DNA from: Mesosutterella faecium
Lineage (GTDB): Bacteria; Pseudomonadota; Gammaproteobacteria; Burkholderiales; Burkholderiaceae_F
Length of the DNA stretch: 64,000 nucleotides
NCBI RefSeq assembly: GCF_022809315.2
Contig: NZ_JAKZJU020000001.1
Span: forward strand, 310,001-374,000
Direction: 5' to 3'
Numbering within the stretch: position 1 is the first letter of the stretch; every line of letters starts with the position of its first letter. Both the position numbers and the translations under genes were made by a program. Below, in pieces: positions 1 to 10,528 of the stretch. The notes beneath the pieces are model-generated. The model searched no databases and was not told the origin of the DNA. It was given only the letters and a program-made list of their open reading frames with translations.

Positions 1-159
1 CACCAGCATCTGCACGTAAAGCGTGGCGCTCTTTCCCGTCTCGGGCAGCGCCGCAAGCGTCGACACCGGCACCGCGAGCTCGTAGCCCACGCCGCCCACG
101 TCGAGCACTATGCCGGTGGTCTGGCGGTCGGCGATCACGCCCTTCAGCATCGCGATCAT
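1..159 (-). CDS. ruvA: Holliday junction helicase subunit RuvA (N-terminal part, cut by window edge)
   Basis: Only the first 53 codons are present; the gene runs off the left edge. The translation starts MIAMLKGVIADRQT and continues with DVGGVGYELAVPVSTL, the usual OB-fold start of RuvA. RuvA binds the four-way DNA junction and loads the RuvB motor for branch migration. The ATG at 159 overlaps the ruvC stop codon in an ATGA arrangement, so translation is probably coupled to ruvC, its usual partner. Identity rests on the N-terminal signature and the neighbour. Confidence 0.9.
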   Translation of the reverse strand, partial: MIAMLKGVIADRQTTGIVLDVGGVGYELAVPVSTLAALPETGKSATLYVQMLV

Positions 160-746
160 GGCTTTCTCTCCTCCATGCCTGTGATTTTCTGCGTCCAGGC
201 CCGCCGCGCCGCCCTCGCCCCGCCGCAGGAGGTCGAGCGCGCCGCCCCGATCGAGGTCTTCGACGCGCCCGCGGCCTCCACCATCCGGGCGGCCTGCGCA
301 GCGCACAGCGCGCAGGCGAGCGCATCGGCCGCATCGGCCTGCGGCGTCTCGGGCAGCGAGAAGACCATGACCATCATCGCGCGTATCTGGCTTTTCTGCG
401 CGCGCCCCGAGCCCGTCACGGCCTGCTTGATCTCGGTCGGCGTGAACTCGGCCACCCGCAGCCCCGCGCAGGCCGCGCTCGCAAGCGCGGCGCCCCGCGC
501 CTGCCCGAGCAGCAGCGTGGAGTTCGGGTTCACGTTCACAAACACCTTCTCGCAGGCCGCCATGTCGGGGCCGGTCTCGGCGATGATCTCCTGCAGCCGC
601 CGGTAAATGACGGCCAGCCGCTGCGCGAGTTCGGACTTCGGGACGCGGATGACGCCCGCAGTCACAAGCCTCGGCTCTCCGGCGGCCGCGTCAATGACGC
701 CGAAGCCCGTCCGGTTGAGCCCGGGGTCAATGCCTAGAATTCTCAT
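156..746 (-). CDS. ruvC: Crossover junction endodeoxyribonuclease RuvC
   Basis: A 196-residue Holliday junction resolvase that cuts junctions together with RuvAB. The four acidic metal ligands of the family fall at the same residue numbers as in E. coli: D7 (GIDPG), E66 (ACEKVF), D138 and D141 (ADAADAL). The glycine-rich LLLGQARGAAL segment is conserved. An in-frame start 33 bases further upstream exists, but the ATG at 746 gives the standard MRILGIDPG start and has GGAG about ten bases before it. The C-terminal 40 residues are low complexity and basic. The gene lies 29 bases after ffh and overlaps ruvA by four bases. Confidence 0.95.
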   Translation of the reverse strand: MRILGIDPGLNRTGFGVIDAAAGEPRLVTAGVIRVPKSELAQRLAVIYRRLQEIIAETGPDMAACEKVFVNVNPNSTLLLGQARGAALASAACAGLRVAEFTPTEIKQAVTGSGRAQKSQIRAMMVMVFSLPETPQADAADALACALCAAQAARMVEAAGASKTSIGAARSTSCGGARAARRAWTQKITGMEERKP

Positions 747-775
747 GAAACGGCGCGCTCCATCCGAGGCGGGGC

Positions 776-2182
776 TCACCAGGGCCTGCCGCCCATGCCG
801 GGAAAGCCCCCGCCCCCGAAGGGCATGCGGCCGCCGGCCATGCGGAGCAGCCGCGACAGCCCGCCCTTTTTCATGCGCTTCATCACCTCTGTCATCTGCT
901 CGTACTGCTTGAGCAGCTTGTTCACTTCCTGCACGGGCAGCCCCGCGCCGGCGGCGATGCGCTTCTTGCGGCTCGCCTTGATGAGGTCCGGATGGCGCCT
1001 CTCCTGCGGCGTCATCGAGTCGATGATGCCGATGGTGCGCCGGATCATCCGGTCTGCATCCTCATCGGAAACGTTCGCCTTGGCGGCCGCCTCCTGCATC
1101 GAGGCCGGCAGCTTGTCGATCAGGCTCGAGACGCTGCCCATCGAGCGCATCTGCACCATCTGGTCGCGGAAATCGTTGAGGTCCATGCGGCCGTTTTTGC
1201 GCATGCGCTCGGCCACCTTGCGGGCCTTTTCCGCATCGATCGAGCTCGTCACGTCCTTCACGAGGGAGACGATGTCGCCCATGCCGAGGATGCGGCCGGC
1301 CATCGCCTCGGGATTGAACTCGTCGAAGCCCCCGAGCTTCTCGCCCGTTCCCACGAACTTGATCGGCAGGCCGGTCACCTCGCGCACAGACAGCGCCGCG
1401 CCGCCCCTCGAGTCGCCGTCGAGCTTCGTGAGCACGATGCCGGTGAGCGGCAGCCGCTCGTTGAAGACCCGGGCGGTGTTCACCGCGTCCTGGCCGGTCA
1501 TCGCGTCGACCACGAAATAGGTCTCGATCGGATGCAGGAAGGCCGAAAGGTCGGAGACCTCCTGCATCATCTTCTCGTCAATCGAAAGCCGGCCGGCCGT
1601 GTCGACGATCAGCACGTCCGCAAAATGCAGCTTCGCGTAGTCGAGGGCGGCCCGCGCGATATCCAGGGGCTTCTGCTCGACGGTGCTCGGGAACCAGTCG
1701 GCGCCGGCCTGCTCGGAGACCATCTTCAGCTGCTCGATGGCGGCCGGCCGGTAGACGTCGGCCGACACGGTGACGACCTTCTTTTTCATGCTGTCCTTCA
1801 GCCACTTCGCCAGCTTCCCCGCGGTGGTCGTCTTGCCCGCGCCCTGCAGGCCCGCCAGCAGGATCACGGCCGGGGGCGTGCAGGCGAGGTTGATCCTGCG
1901 CTGCTTCTCGGGCAGGTCGCCACCGATCACGGCGGTGAGCTCCTGCTGCACGATCCCGACGAGGGCCTGGCCCGGGTTGAGGCTGCCGACGACCTCCTGG
2001 CCGAGGGCCTTCTCCTTGATGCGGTTCGTGAGGGTCCGCACGACCGGCAGCGCCACATCGGCTTCGAGCAGCGCCAGCCGCACCTCGCGCAGCATCTCTT
2101 TGGAGTTTGCCTCGGTAATGCGGGCCTGGCCGCGCATCGTCTTGACCACTTTGGCCAGACGCTGGGTAAGAGTATCAAGCAT
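776..2182 (-). CDS. ffh: Signal recognition particle protein Ffh
   Basis: A 468-residue SRP GTPase that binds 4.5S RNA and signal sequences of nascent inner-membrane proteins and hands them to FtsY. The N domain (about 1-100, LREVRLALLEADVALPVV) is followed by the G domain with P-loop GLQGAGKTT at 111-119, DTAGR at 194-198 and a TKLDGDSRGG motif. The methionine-rich M domain fills about 330-468 and ends in a Gly/Phe/Met-rich tail. Length is slightly above the E. coli protein (453). It is divergent from the ypjD-type gene, a neighbourhood common in proteobacteria. Confidence 0.97.
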   Translation of the reverse strand: MLDTLTQRLAKVVKTMRGQARITEANSKEMLREVRLALLEADVALPVVRTLTNRIKEKALGQEVVGSLNPGQALVGIVQQELTAVIGGDLPEKQRRINLACTPPAVILLAGLQGAGKTTTAGKLAKWLKDSMKKKVVTVSADVYRPAAIEQLKMVSEQAGADWFPSTVEQKPLDIARAALDYAKLHFADVLIVDTAGRLSIDEKMMQEVSDLSAFLHPIETYFVVDAMTGQDAVNTARVFNERLPLTGIVLTKLDGDSRGGAALSVREVTGLPIKFVGTGEKLGGFDEFNPEAMAGRILGMGDIVSLVKDVTSSIDAEKARKVAERMRKNGRMDLNDFRDQMVQMRSMGSVSSLIDKLPASMQEAAAKANVSDEDADRMIRRTIGIIDSMTPQERRHPDLIKASRKKRIAAGAGLPVQEVNKLLKQYEQMTEVMKRMKKGGLSRLLRMAGGRMPFGGGGFPGMGGRPW

Positions 2183-2458
2183 GGTGATGAATCAAAGGCT
2201 TTATTTGAAGGAAGGCGCCTGGGGAAAAAGCCGCACGGCCCTCCCGTCCTGGGAATGGGGCCCGGCCCGCGCCCTGCACGTGATGTGCATTCTAAAGGTT
2301 CGCGGCGCCTTTAGGCAGGCCCCCGGGCGGGGCCTGCCGCCGCGCCGCCGCGAGCCTCGGAGCGGCGCCGGCAAATAGCCTACAATGAGCCCAAAGCAAC
2401 TTTTCGATGCTCCTGCCGAGGCGGCCCGGCTGTCCTCGCCGCAGGGCACCTCCACACG

Positions 2459-3277
2459 ATGATGACAGGCACTCTTCTGACGGTTTTGGCGGCCCTCGCA
2501 TACGCCGGCTGCGGCGCAGTCGCGCTCAGCTCGCTGTGGAAGCGCGGCGGACGGGCTCCGGCCTGGCTTCTTGCCGGCATTCTCGCGGCTCTCGTCCTGC
2601 ACTCGGCGGGCGTGAGCCGGCAGATCTTCCACGACGGCGGCATCTTCTTCGGGTTCGGCCCGGCGGTCTCCGCCTCCATGCTCTTCGCGGTGGCGATTCT
2701 CTCGATCGTCTCCTGCTTCCAGCGCATCGGCCCGGTGTTCGGCATCGCCCTGATCGCGGCGGCCGCCGCGGCGCTGCTGCCGGCCGTGTTTCCGGGCGAG
2801 CCGATGAACGCCGCGCTGTGGACGCCGCTTTTCCGCGTCCATCTCGGCCTCGGGCTGATCACCTACGGGCTGCTCGCCACGGCGATCATCCAGGCGGTGC
2901 TGATGCAGCTGCAGGACGGCCGCTTCCGCCGCTCGCCCGATCCCATCCCGCAGCGCGGGATTCTTTCGAACCTGCCGTCCATCCTATCGATGGAAAAGGT
3001 TCTCTTCTATATGCTCTGGACGGGCTTTGCGACGCTCACCGCGCTGCTGGTCACGGGCTTTTTCGTCACGCACGAAGCCTACGGCGTGTGGCTGCACTTC
3101 GACCACAAGACCTTCCTCACCTGGGCGAGCTGGCTGTGCTGCGCGGTGCTGCTGGCCGGCCACCGGCTGCTCGGCTGGCGGGGCTCGACCGCGCTCAAGT
3201 GGTGCTGGATCCTCTGCGCGATCTACCTCGTCGCCTACCTGGGCTACACCTTCCTCATTGAAGTCTTCATCGACTGA
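2459..3277 (+). CDS. ypjD: CcsA/HemX-type inner membrane protein (YpjD family)
   Basis: A 272-residue polytopic membrane protein; almost the whole sequence is hydrophobic segments, consistent with about eight helices. It matches the YpjD/HemX branch of the cytochrome c assembly (CcsA) superfamily that sits beside ffh in many proteobacteria. The biochemical role of this branch is poorly defined; a direct part in cytochrome c maturation should not be assumed. A TACAAT hexamer at 2381-2386 could be a -10 element, without a clear -35. Two consecutive ATG codons open the frame and no strong ribosome site is visible, so the start may be one codon later. Confidence 0.8.
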   Translation: MMTGTLLTVLAALAYAGCGAVALSSLWKRGGRAPAWLLAGILAALVLHSAGVSRQIFHDGGIFFGFGPAVSASMLFAVAILSIVSCFQRIGPVFGIALIAAAAAALLPAVFPGEPMNAALWTPLFRVHLGLGLITYGLLATAIIQAVLMQLQDGRFRRSPDPIPQRGILSNLPSILSMEKVLFYMLWTGFATLTALLVTGFFVTHEAYGVWLHFDHKTFLTWASWLCCAVLLAGHRLLGWRGSTALKWCWILCAIYLVAYLGYTFLIEVFID

Positions 3278-3289
3278 GCGGAGCTATTT

Positions 3290-3562
3290 ATGGGCTTAAT
3301 CAGGCTTCTCCCCTGGATCATTCTCATCGTCATCGCATTCGTGTTCCTGTCGCGCAAAAAACGGGAGCGGGAGCGCTCGGCCATGGAGGAGGAACTCAAG
3401 GCCATGCGCCGCCAGCTCAACGCCCGCCAGGGTCCCGCGGAGGGCTCCTCCGAGGAGATGGCGCGCTGCCCGCACTGCGGCACTTACTTCCTGCGGCGCG
3501 ACGGCGTCATTAAAAACGGCCGCCTCTACTGCAGCCGCTCCTGCGCGAGAAAGGACGCCTGA
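3290..3562 (+). CDS. PP0621-like membrane-anchored zinc-ribbon protein
   Basis: A 90-residue protein with one N-terminal transmembrane helix (about 3-20, LIRLLPWIILIVIAFVFL), a charged and probably coiled segment (21-55) and a C-terminal CPHC...YCSRSC metal-ribbon. This is the layout of the PP0621 family, often found next to ampD. The function is unknown. It starts 12 bases after the upstream gene and ends 3 bases before ampD, so it is part of the same transcription unit. Confidence 0.8.
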   Translation: MGLIRLLPWIILIVIAFVFLSRKKRERERSAMEEELKAMRRQLNARQGPAEGSSEEMARCPHCGTYFLRRDGVIKNGRLYCSRSCARKDA

Positions 3563-3565
3563 GAC

Positions 3566-4240
3566 ATGCGCGAGCCGCTTCTGAGGCAGCCCCGCTTCGA
3601 GATCGGCCCCGAAGGCTGGGCGCTCGGAGCGCTTGCGATGCCGAGCCTGCACTTCGACCTCAGGCCCGACCCCCGGGACGTGAGCCTCATCGTCGTGCAC
3701 AACATCACGCTGCCGCCCGGACGCTTCGGCACGGGCTGCGTCGAGCGCTTCTTCACCGGCCGGCTGGGGCTCGACGAGGACCCGAGCTTTGAGTCCCTCA
3801 GGGGGCTGCGGGTCGCCTCGCACTTCTTCATTGAACGCTCGGGGCTTGTGATCCAGTTCCTGTCCTGCGCGGTGCGGGGCTGGCATGCAGGCCGCTCCTC
3901 ATTTGAAGGCAGGCCGCGCTGCAACGACTTCTCCGTCGGCATCGAGCTCGAGGGCACCGACTTCGAGCCCTTCGAGGACATCCAGTACGAGTCCCTCGCC
4001 GCCGTCATGGAAGCGCTCGCCCGCCGCTACCCGATCCGGGCCGCCGCCGGCCACAGCGACATCGCCCCCGGGCGCAAGACCGATCCCGGCCCTTATTTCG
4101 ACTGGAGCCGCGTGATGACGCGCGGCCTGCTCGAGCGCGGCGTCGCCTTTCCCTTCGCCGCCGGAGCCGGAAAGGCCCCGGGCGCGGGCGCCGCGGCGCG
4201 CGCCCCTTTAACATCTGCCGGGGAGGGCCGCCCCTCCTGA
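3566..4240 (+). CDS. ampD: 1,6-anhydro-N-acetylmuramyl-L-alanine amidase AmpD
   Basis: A cytoplasmic zinc amidase that removes stem peptides from anhydro-muropeptides recycled from the wall; in some bacteria it thereby controls AmpR-dependent beta-lactamase. The amidase_2 fold is clear: zinc ligands H45 (IVVHN), H163 (AGHSDIAPGR) and D173 (KTDPG), with E127 and K171 at the catalytic positions. There is no signal peptide, as expected for AmpD. At 224 residues it is about 40 longer than E. coli AmpD because of an Ala/Gly-rich C-terminal tail. Recycling partner anmK lies at 58528. Confidence 0.95.
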   Translation: MREPLLRQPRFEIGPEGWALGALAMPSLHFDLRPDPRDVSLIVVHNITLPPGRFGTGCVERFFTGRLGLDEDPSFESLRGLRVASHFFIERSGLVIQFLSCAVRGWHAGRSSFEGRPRCNDFSVGIELEGTDFEPFEDIQYESLAAVMEALARRYPIRAAAGHSDIAPGRKTDPGPYFDWSRVMTRGLLERGVAFPFAAGAGKAPGAGAAARAPLTSAGEGRPS

Positions 4241-4266
4241 CCGGATGACCCTATATACTGAACGCC

Positions 4267-4821
4267 ATGAACCTGATCTCACATCTGCTCGGCTATGTCG
4301 TGGATCTGCTCGCAGCGCTGCTCGGCTCGGTGCTGCTGCTGAGAGCCTGGGTCTACACGCTTGCCATCCCCACCTCCGACCCGATCGCCAAATTCTGTGA
4401 AGTCCTCACCGACTGGCTCGTGCAGCCCGTGGTTCGAAGCACGGGCGGACGCATCGGGCGCTGGCACTGGCCCGCGCTGCTGTGCGCCTTCGCGGTGGCG
4501 ATCCTCTCGTCCATCCTCTCGAGGCTTTTGTTCGGCGTGCCCATGTCGCTGCTCGGGCTCCTCGTCTCGCCCTTCGCGCTTCTGGGCCGCTGGGCCACCG
4601 AGCTCGTGCTCTGGGGAACCGTGATCTGGGCGGTGCTCACCTGGCTGCGCTCGCCCTCGCCGGTGATCCGCACGCTGGGGTTCCTGGTCGAGCCCTTCCT
4701 GCGCCCGATCCGCAGGGTAATTCCGCCGATCAAGGGCGTGGACCTCTCGCCGGTCTTCGTGTTCATTCTCTGCCAGCTGGTCCTTATCCTGATCACACCG
4801 CTGGCCCGCGGCATCGTCTGA
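4267..4821 (+). CDS. YggT family membrane protein
   Basis: A 184-residue protein with two YGGT repeats. Each repeat pairs a hydrophobic helix with an amphipathic RxxxxP-type segment, as in the LVEPFLRPIRRVIPPIKGVDLSPVFVFIL stretch near residues 139-167. Known members are inner-membrane proteins linked to osmotic tolerance or division-related functions in various bacteria, but no biochemical activity is established. It starts 26 bases after ampD and is probably the last gene of the ypjD-ampD unit. Confidence 0.85.
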   Translation: MNLISHLLGYVVDLLAALLGSVLLLRAWVYTLAIPTSDPIAKFCEVLTDWLVQPVVRSTGGRIGRWHWPALLCAFAVAILSSILSRLLFGVPMSLLGLLVSPFALLGRWATELVLWGTVIWAVLTWLRSPSPVIRTLGFLVEPFLRPIRRVIPPIKGVDLSPVFVFILCQLVLILITPLARGIV

Positions 4822-4899
4822 CGCCCGCGAAACGGCGCAGCGCGCCCCCGCCAGAACCGCTTTGGCTCCCCCTTTTTCCCGCCGCTCCTGCCGGGCAGG

Positions 4900-4956
4900 A
4901 AAAAAGCGCCTCTTCCTCCTGGGGACAGTTCAGACAGTTCAAAGAGACGCTTTTTT
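4900..4956. terminator. Bidirectional intrinsic terminator between yggT and proS
   Basis: Two 15-base arms, 4900-4914 and 4942-4956, are complementary with one mismatch and enclose a 27-base loop. The arms begin with six A and end with six T, so the stem can end transcripts on both strands. It sits between the convergent yggT and proS genes. Confidence 0.7.
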
Positions 4957-5007
4957 CTTTTTCCTGAAAAGGGACGGGCCGAAGCGGCCCGCCCCCTTCC
5001 AGCGGCC

Positions 5008-6765
5008 TCAGGCCCGCGCGGCCTTCAGCTTTTCCAGGATGAAGGCGGCCGCGTTTTCCAGCCTCACCATCTCCCGCTTGTCGAGGCTTCGGCGGCTCGT
5101 GTACTCGACCTCGCCGTTCTTCAGTCCCCGGTCTCCAACCACAATGCGATGCGGCACGCCGATCAGCTCCCAGTCGGCGAACATCGGGCCCGGACGCATG
5201 TCGCGGTCGTCGAGGATCACATCGACCCCGGCCTTCTGCAGCTCGTCGTGCAGACGGTCGCAGGCTTCGCGCACGGCTTCGCTGCGGCGGTAGCCCATCG
5301 GGCAGATCACCACCTCGAACGGCGCGATCGCCTCGGGCCATATGATGCCCTTGTCATCGTGGTTCTGCTCGATCGCGGCGCCCGCCACGCGGGAAATGCC
5401 GATGCCGTAGCAGCCCATTTCAAGGGGCTGCGGATGGCCCTGCTCGTCGAGATAGGTGGCCCCCATCGCCGAGGAGTACTTGGTGCCGAGGTAAAAGACG
5501 TGCCCCACCTCGATGCCGCGCTGCAGCTTGAGCGTGCCCTGGCCGTCGGGCGAGGGATCGCCCTCGACCACGTTCCTCAGGTCCGCGAACTGCGGCTCGG
5601 GGAAGTCGCGGCCGAAGTTCACGCCGCGCAGGTGGAAGCCCTCTTCGTTCGCGCCCACCACGAAGTCGCTCATGCAGCGGACCGCGAAGTCGCCGTAGAC
5701 CTTCACCTTCTGCGGATCGAGGCCGACGGGCCCCAGATAGCCCGGCTTGCTGCCGAAGGCTTCGAGGATCTCGGCCTCGGTGGCGAAGCGGAAGCCGTCC
5801 TTCAGCTCGGGCAGCTTCCCGACCTTCACTTCGTTCAGGCTGTGGTCGCCGCGCAGCAGCACGAGAACGATCCGGGCGGGCAGGGGCCGGCCGGCCTCGT
5901 CGGTGCGGTCGGCCGCGAGCACCACGGACTTGACGGAGCGGGTGAGCGGCAGCCCGAGCAGCGCCGTCACGGACTCGCACTTGTCGCAGCCCGGAGTGGG
6001 CACCTTCTGCATCGTCTCCTTCGGGGCCTGGCGCTCGGAGGAGGGCGGCAGCGCCTCGGCGAGCTCGATGTTGGCGGCGTAGCCCGAGCCCGTGCTGTAG
6101 GCGATGAGGTCCTCGCCCGTGTCGGCAATCACCTGGAACTCGTTGGAGCGCGAGCCGCCGATCGATCCCGTGTCCGCGGCGACCGGGCGGAAGACCAGGC
6201 CCGTGCGGCTGAAGATGCGGCAGTAGGCGTCGAACATCTTCTTGTAGCTCTCGCCCGCCTTCTGCGCGTCCCGGTCGAAGGAATAGGCGTCCTTCATGAT
6301 GAACTCGCGGCCGCGCATCAGCCCGAAGCGGGGGCGCCGCTCGTCGCGGAACTTAGTCTGGATCTGGTAGAAGTTCACCGGCAGCTGCCTCCAGGAGGTG
6401 ATCTCCTGGCGCGCGAAGTCCGTAATCACTTCCTCGGAGGTCGGCTGGATCACGAAGTCGCGGTCATGCCGGTCCTTGAAGCGCAGCAGCTCGGGGCCGT
6501 ACTTCTCCCAGCGCCCGGACTCCTTCCAGAGCTCGGCGGGCTGCACGATCGGCATGAGCATCTCGATGGAGCCCGCGCGGTCCATTTCCTCGCGAACGAT
6601 GTTCTCAATTTTGCGGATCACCCGCAGGCCCATCGGCATGTACGTGTAGACGCCGGCAGCCAGCTTCTTGATCATGCCCGCGCGGATCATGAGCTTCTGG
6701 CTCGCGATGTCCGCGTCGGCCGGAGCTTCCTTCAGTGTTGAGATAAAAAATTGTTGAGCTCGCAT
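5008..6765 (-). CDS. proS: Prolyl-tRNA synthetase (with editing domain)
   Basis: A 585-residue class II synthetase charging tRNA-Pro. The N-terminal catalytic core shows motif 2 ([17 protein letters not shown]) and motif 3 ([14 protein letters not shown]), split by the bacterial-type insertion domain (about 220-400) that edits Ala-tRNA-Pro. The C-terminal anticodon-binding domain contains [20 protein letters not shown]. Length agrees with E. coli ProS (572). A tRNA-Pro(CGG) substrate gene lies at 10258. No rppH homologue is visible between proS and proB. Confidence 0.98.
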   Translation of the reverse strand: MRAQQFFISTLKEAPADADIASQKLMIRAGMIKKLAAGVYTYMPMGLRVIRKIENIVREEMDRAGSIEMLMPIVQPAELWKESGRWEKYGPELLRFKDRHDRDFVIQPTSEEVITDFARQEITSWRQLPVNFYQIQTKFRDERRPRFGLMRGREFIMKDAYSFDRDAQKAGESYKKMFDAYCRIFSRTGLVFRPVAADTGSIGGSRSNEFQVIADTGEDLIAYSTGSGYAANIELAEALPPSSERQAPKETMQKVPTPGCDKCESVTALLGLPLTRSVKSVVLAADRTDEAGRPLPARIVLVLLRGDHSLNEVKVGKLPELKDGFRFATEAEILEAFGSKPGYLGPVGLDPQKVKVYGDFAVRCMSDFVVGANEEGFHLRGVNFGRDFPEPQFADLRNVVEGDPSPDGQGTLKLQRGIEVGHVFYLGTKYSSAMGATYLDEQGHPQPLEMGCYGIGISRVAGAAIEQNHDDKGIIWPEAIAPFEVVICPMGYRRSEAVREACDRLHDELQKAGVDVILDDRDMRPGPMFADWELIGVPHRIVVGDRGLKNGEVEYTSRRSLDKREMVRLENAAAFILEKLKAARA

Positions 6766-6851
6766 GGAACTTCCAGTCAGATAAGCGGCCGCACGCGCCC
6801 AGGACAGGCCCGGCGGTCCGAAACTAAACGAAAAAGCATTCTAAAACGAAG

Positions 6852-8018
6852 TCAGCCGGCTTCGAAACCGGCGGGCTTGGTCACGACGAGATTGTCGCGG
6901 TGGATGAGCTCGGGCTGCTCCATGTAGCCGAGGATCGCCTCGATCTCCTCGGTGTGCCGCCCGGCGATCCTCAGGGCATCGGCGCTCGGGTAGGCGGTGA
7001 GCCCCCGGGCGATCTCCTCGCCCTCGGGAGAAAGCACGGCGATCACGTCGCCGCGCTTGAAGTCGCCCCGCACCTCCTTTACTCCGACGGGCAGCAGGCT
7101 CGTGTGGCCGTCGATCAGCGCGCGGGCCGCTCCACGGTCGAGGACCACCGCGCCGGACAGATTGAGGTGGTCGGCAATCCAGGCCTTGCGCGCGAGAATC
7201 TTCGGCGTCTCCGGCACCAGCTCAGTGCCGAGGGGCTCGCCCGCGGCCAGCCTGCGAAGCGGCTCCTTTTCGCGCCCCGAGACGATGATCGTCGCAGCCC
7301 CGGTGCGGGCTGCGCGCTTTGCCGCGAGAACCTTAGTAATCATGCCGCCCTTGGACAGGGAGCTTGCGGCCCCGCCCGCCATCTTCTCGAGCGCCGGATC
7401 GCCCGCGCGGGCCCGGGCGATGAAGACCGCGTCCGGGTTCCTGCGCGGGTCGGCGCTGTAGAGCCCCTTCTGGTCGGTGAGGATCACGAGCAGGTCGGCA
7501 TCGATCAGGTTGGCGACCACGGAGCCCAGCGTGTCGTTGTCCCCCACCTTGATCTCGTCGGTCACGACGGTGTCGTTTTCGTTGATCACGGGCACGACGC
7601 CGAACTTGAGCAGCGTGAGCAGCGCCCCCCTCGCGTTCAGGTAGCGCGTGCGGTCGTTGAGGTCCCCGCCGGTGAGCAGCACCAGGGCGGATTTGATCCC
7701 GCGCTTTTCGAACTCGTGCTCGTAGGCCTGCGCGAGGCTCATCTGCCCCACGGCGGCCGCGGCCTGCAGGCGGCTCACGTCGGTCGGCCTCTCCGACCAG
7801 CCGAGCCGCAGGATGCCCTCGGCGATCGCCCCGGAGGAGACCAGGAGCACCTCGCGGCCGTCGCGCGTGAGGGCGGACAGATCGCCGGCAAGTGCGGCGA
7901 TCGCCTGAAAGTCAAGCCCCCGCCCGTCATTCGTGATCAGGGCCGAGCCCACTTTCACCACAATGCGCTTCGCCTCGGCCGCGACGGAGCGGGCCGCTGC
8001 TGCTGATTCGCCTGCCAT
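6852..8018 (-). CDS. proB: Glutamate 5-kinase
   Basis: The first enzyme of proline synthesis: phosphorylates L-glutamate to glutamyl 5-phosphate. The amino-acid kinase domain starts at [11 protein letters not shown] (about 19-29) and includes INENDTVV and the GDNDTLGS segment. A C-terminal PUA domain (about 290-375) is present. The protein has 388 residues, about 20 more than E. coli, because of an Ala-rich N-terminus before the first beta strand; a later start cannot be excluded. It follows obg by 71 bases on the same strand. Confidence 0.96.
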   Translation of the reverse strand: MAGESAAAARSVAAEAKRIVVKVGSALITNDGRGLDFQAIAALAGDLSALTRDGREVLLVSSGAIAEGILRLGWSERPTDVSRLQAAAAVGQMSLAQAYEHEFEKRGIKSALVLLTGGDLNDRTRYLNARGALLTLLKFGVVPVINENDTVVTDEIKVGDNDTLGSVVANLIDADLLVILTDQKGLYSADPRRNPDAVFIARARAGDPALEKMAGGAASSLSKGGMITKVLAAKRAARTGAATIIVSGREKEPLRRLAAGEPLGTELVPETPKILARKAWIADHLNLSGAVVLDRGAARALIDGHTSLLPVGVKEVRGDFKRGDVIAVLSPEGEEIARGLTAYPSADALRIAGRHTEEIEAILGYMEQPELIHRDNLVVTKPAGFEAG

Positions 8019-8089
8019 GATGCTTTTCTCCCCTTTTTTCCAGTTTTTCCGCCTGCCCTGCCGCGGCGCCGCGCCGGACAGCGCTCCCC

Positions 8090-9253
<1,164 letters not shown>

Positions 9254-9255
9254 CT

Positions 9256-9290
9256 AAAAAAGCCCTGCCGCCAGAGACGACAGGGCTTTT
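9256..9290 (-). terminator. Intrinsic terminator or attenuator between rpmA and obg
   Basis: Read leftward, AAAAGCCCTG (9290-9281) and CAGGGCTTTTTT (9267-9256) form a ten-base stem with a 13-base loop and a terminal T run. It lies in the 104-base gap between rpmA and obg, so it may set a lower level of obg than of the ribosomal genes. Confidence 0.75.
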
Positions 9291-9315
9291 GCTGAAAATT
9301 GCCAGACTGCCCGCC

Positions 9316-9579
9316 TCAGGCGGCAAGCGGGACAACCTTCACAAACTGCTGGTTGCGGGGACCCTTCACCTCGAATTCGACGGTGCCCGAAGCAGTCGCG
9401 AACAGCGTGTGGTCGCGGCCCATCATGACGTTGTCGCCGGCGTGGAATTCAGTGCCGCGCTGACGCACGATGATGGAGCCGGCGGAAATCACCTGGCTGC
9501 CGAAAACCTTGACGCCCATGCGATGAGCCTTGGAGTCGCGTCCGTTGCGGGTCGAGCCGCCGCCCTTCTTGTGTGCCAT
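9316..9579 (-). CDS. rpmA: 50S ribosomal protein L27
   Basis: An 87-residue protein starting [20 protein letters not shown], the standard proteobacterial L27 N-terminus that reaches into the peptidyl-transferase centre. There is no Firmicutes-type cleavable N-terminal extension. It follows rplU by 33 bases and shares its promoter. Confidence 0.99.
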   Translation of the reverse strand: MAHKKGGGSTRNGRDSKAHRMGVKVFGSQVISAGSIIVRQRGTEFHAGDNVMMGRDHTLFATASGTVEFEVKGPRNQQFVKVVPLAA

Positions 9580-9612
9580 TTTTTTCTATTCCTCTAGAAA
9601 AAATTCAATGAA

Positions 9613-9924
9613 TTAAGCTGCGATTTTTTCGATCTTCAGCTCGACGTAGTTCTGGCGATGGCCGGCGCTCTTCTTGGAGTGCTTGCGCTTGCGGAACTGG
9701 AAAATGCGGACCTTGTCGGCGCGGCCCTCGGAGACCACGGAAGCGGTCACGGAAGCGCCTTCGACGAGAGGAGCGCCCACCTTGAGCTCCTTGCCCTCGC
9801 CCACGGCGAGAACCTCGGAGAGCGTGACGGTATCGCCGACCTTGGCGCCCAGAGTCTCAACCTTGAGCAGGTCGCCTTCGGAGACGCGGTACTGCTTGCC
9901 GCCGGTCTTGATGATTGCGTACAT
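9613..9924 (-). CDS. rplU: 50S ribosomal protein L21
   Basis: A 103-residue 23S rRNA-binding protein, starting [18 protein letters not shown]. An in-frame extension of 41 codons reaches back to 10047 but is not homologous to L21 and covers the leader; the ATG at 9924 is the real start. The conserved C-terminal [14 protein letters not shown] segment is present. Confidence 0.99.
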   Translation of the reverse strand: MYAIIKTGGKQYRVSEGDLLKVETLGAKVGDTVTLSEVLAVGEGKELKVGAPLVEGASVTASVVSEGRADKVRIFQFRKRKHSKKSAGHRQNYVELKIEKIAA

Positions 9925-10066
9925 TCTTTTCCCCAGTGTTTCACTCAGCCGGCGGCTGCGCGCTCGGGCGGGCCCCGGAACTGTGAAACCTTCTTGTGTC
10001 AAAAACAGGCTCCTTGGGAAGCAAGGAACCTGACCTGTGTGTCTCATCCTGCCTAGGGCGGGATGA
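9925..10066 (-). promoter_or_regulatory. Structured 5' leader of rplU-rpmA
   Basis: About 140 bases lie between the predicted transcription start and the L21 ATG. The leader can fold into several stems, for example CTCATCC pairing with GGATGAG around an 11-base loop near its 5' end, and GGTTTCAC pairing with GTGAAAC further down. Such leaders are common sites of autogenous control by ribosomal proteins; that role is inferred here. Confidence 0.4.
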
Positions 10067-10073
10067 GCAGGAT

Positions 10074-10102
10074 ATTATCTTCTGTTTTTCCTATAAAGTC
10101 AA
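10074..10102 (-). promoter_or_regulatory. Sigma-70 type promoter of rplU-rpmA(-obg)
   Basis: On the minus strand a TTGACT -35 box (10102-10097) and a GATAAT -10 box (10079-10074) are separated by exactly 17 bases. It is the best promoter match upstream of rplU and is divergent from the tRNA-Pro promoter about 70 bases away. Confidence 0.75.
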
Positions 10103-10166
10103 ATAAATTCCCGGGCTTTCATCCCGCGCCCGGAAGGCGGCCGGTTTCCCGCGGACGGAGGAAAAT

Positions 10167-10194
10167 TTGACATTCCCGCGGGAAAGAGTATTAT
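10167..10194 (+). promoter_or_regulatory. Sigma-70 type promoter of tRNA-Pro
   Basis: TTGACA at 10167-10172 and TATTAT at 10189-10194 are separated by 16 bases. The mature tRNA starts 63 bases after the -10 box, so the transcript would have a short 5' leader removed by RNase P. Confidence 0.7.
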
Positions 10195-10257
10195 GGTTGC
10201 CCTCGGCGTTGGAAACGACGGTTTTTCCCGCATGGGAACCCGCCGGATCAGCCGGCT

Positions 10258-10334
<77 letters not shown>

Positions 10335-10341
10335 GATTTCG

Positions 10342-10379
10342 AAAAGCGCGCGGTGCGTCAAAGCTCCGCGCGCTTTTTT
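10342..10379 (+). terminator. Intrinsic terminator after tRNA-Pro
   Basis: AAAAGCGCGCGG (10342-10353) pairs with CCGCGCGCTTTT (10366-10377) around a 12-base loop and is followed by more T. It starts eight bases after the tRNA CCA end and separates the tRNA from coaE. Confidence 0.85.
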
Positions 10380-10528
10380 CTTTCCGCCTTTCCCGCGGCC
10401 TCCCGCAGACGCTCCCCCGGCAGCTGCTCGCGCGCGCCCTTCATGCGCGTTATCCTCCTGTCTGCCGAAAAGCGCAGGAGCAGCCTCCTGCGCGGGCGAC
10501 GAAAAAACACTGGAGGGCATACAAGCTC

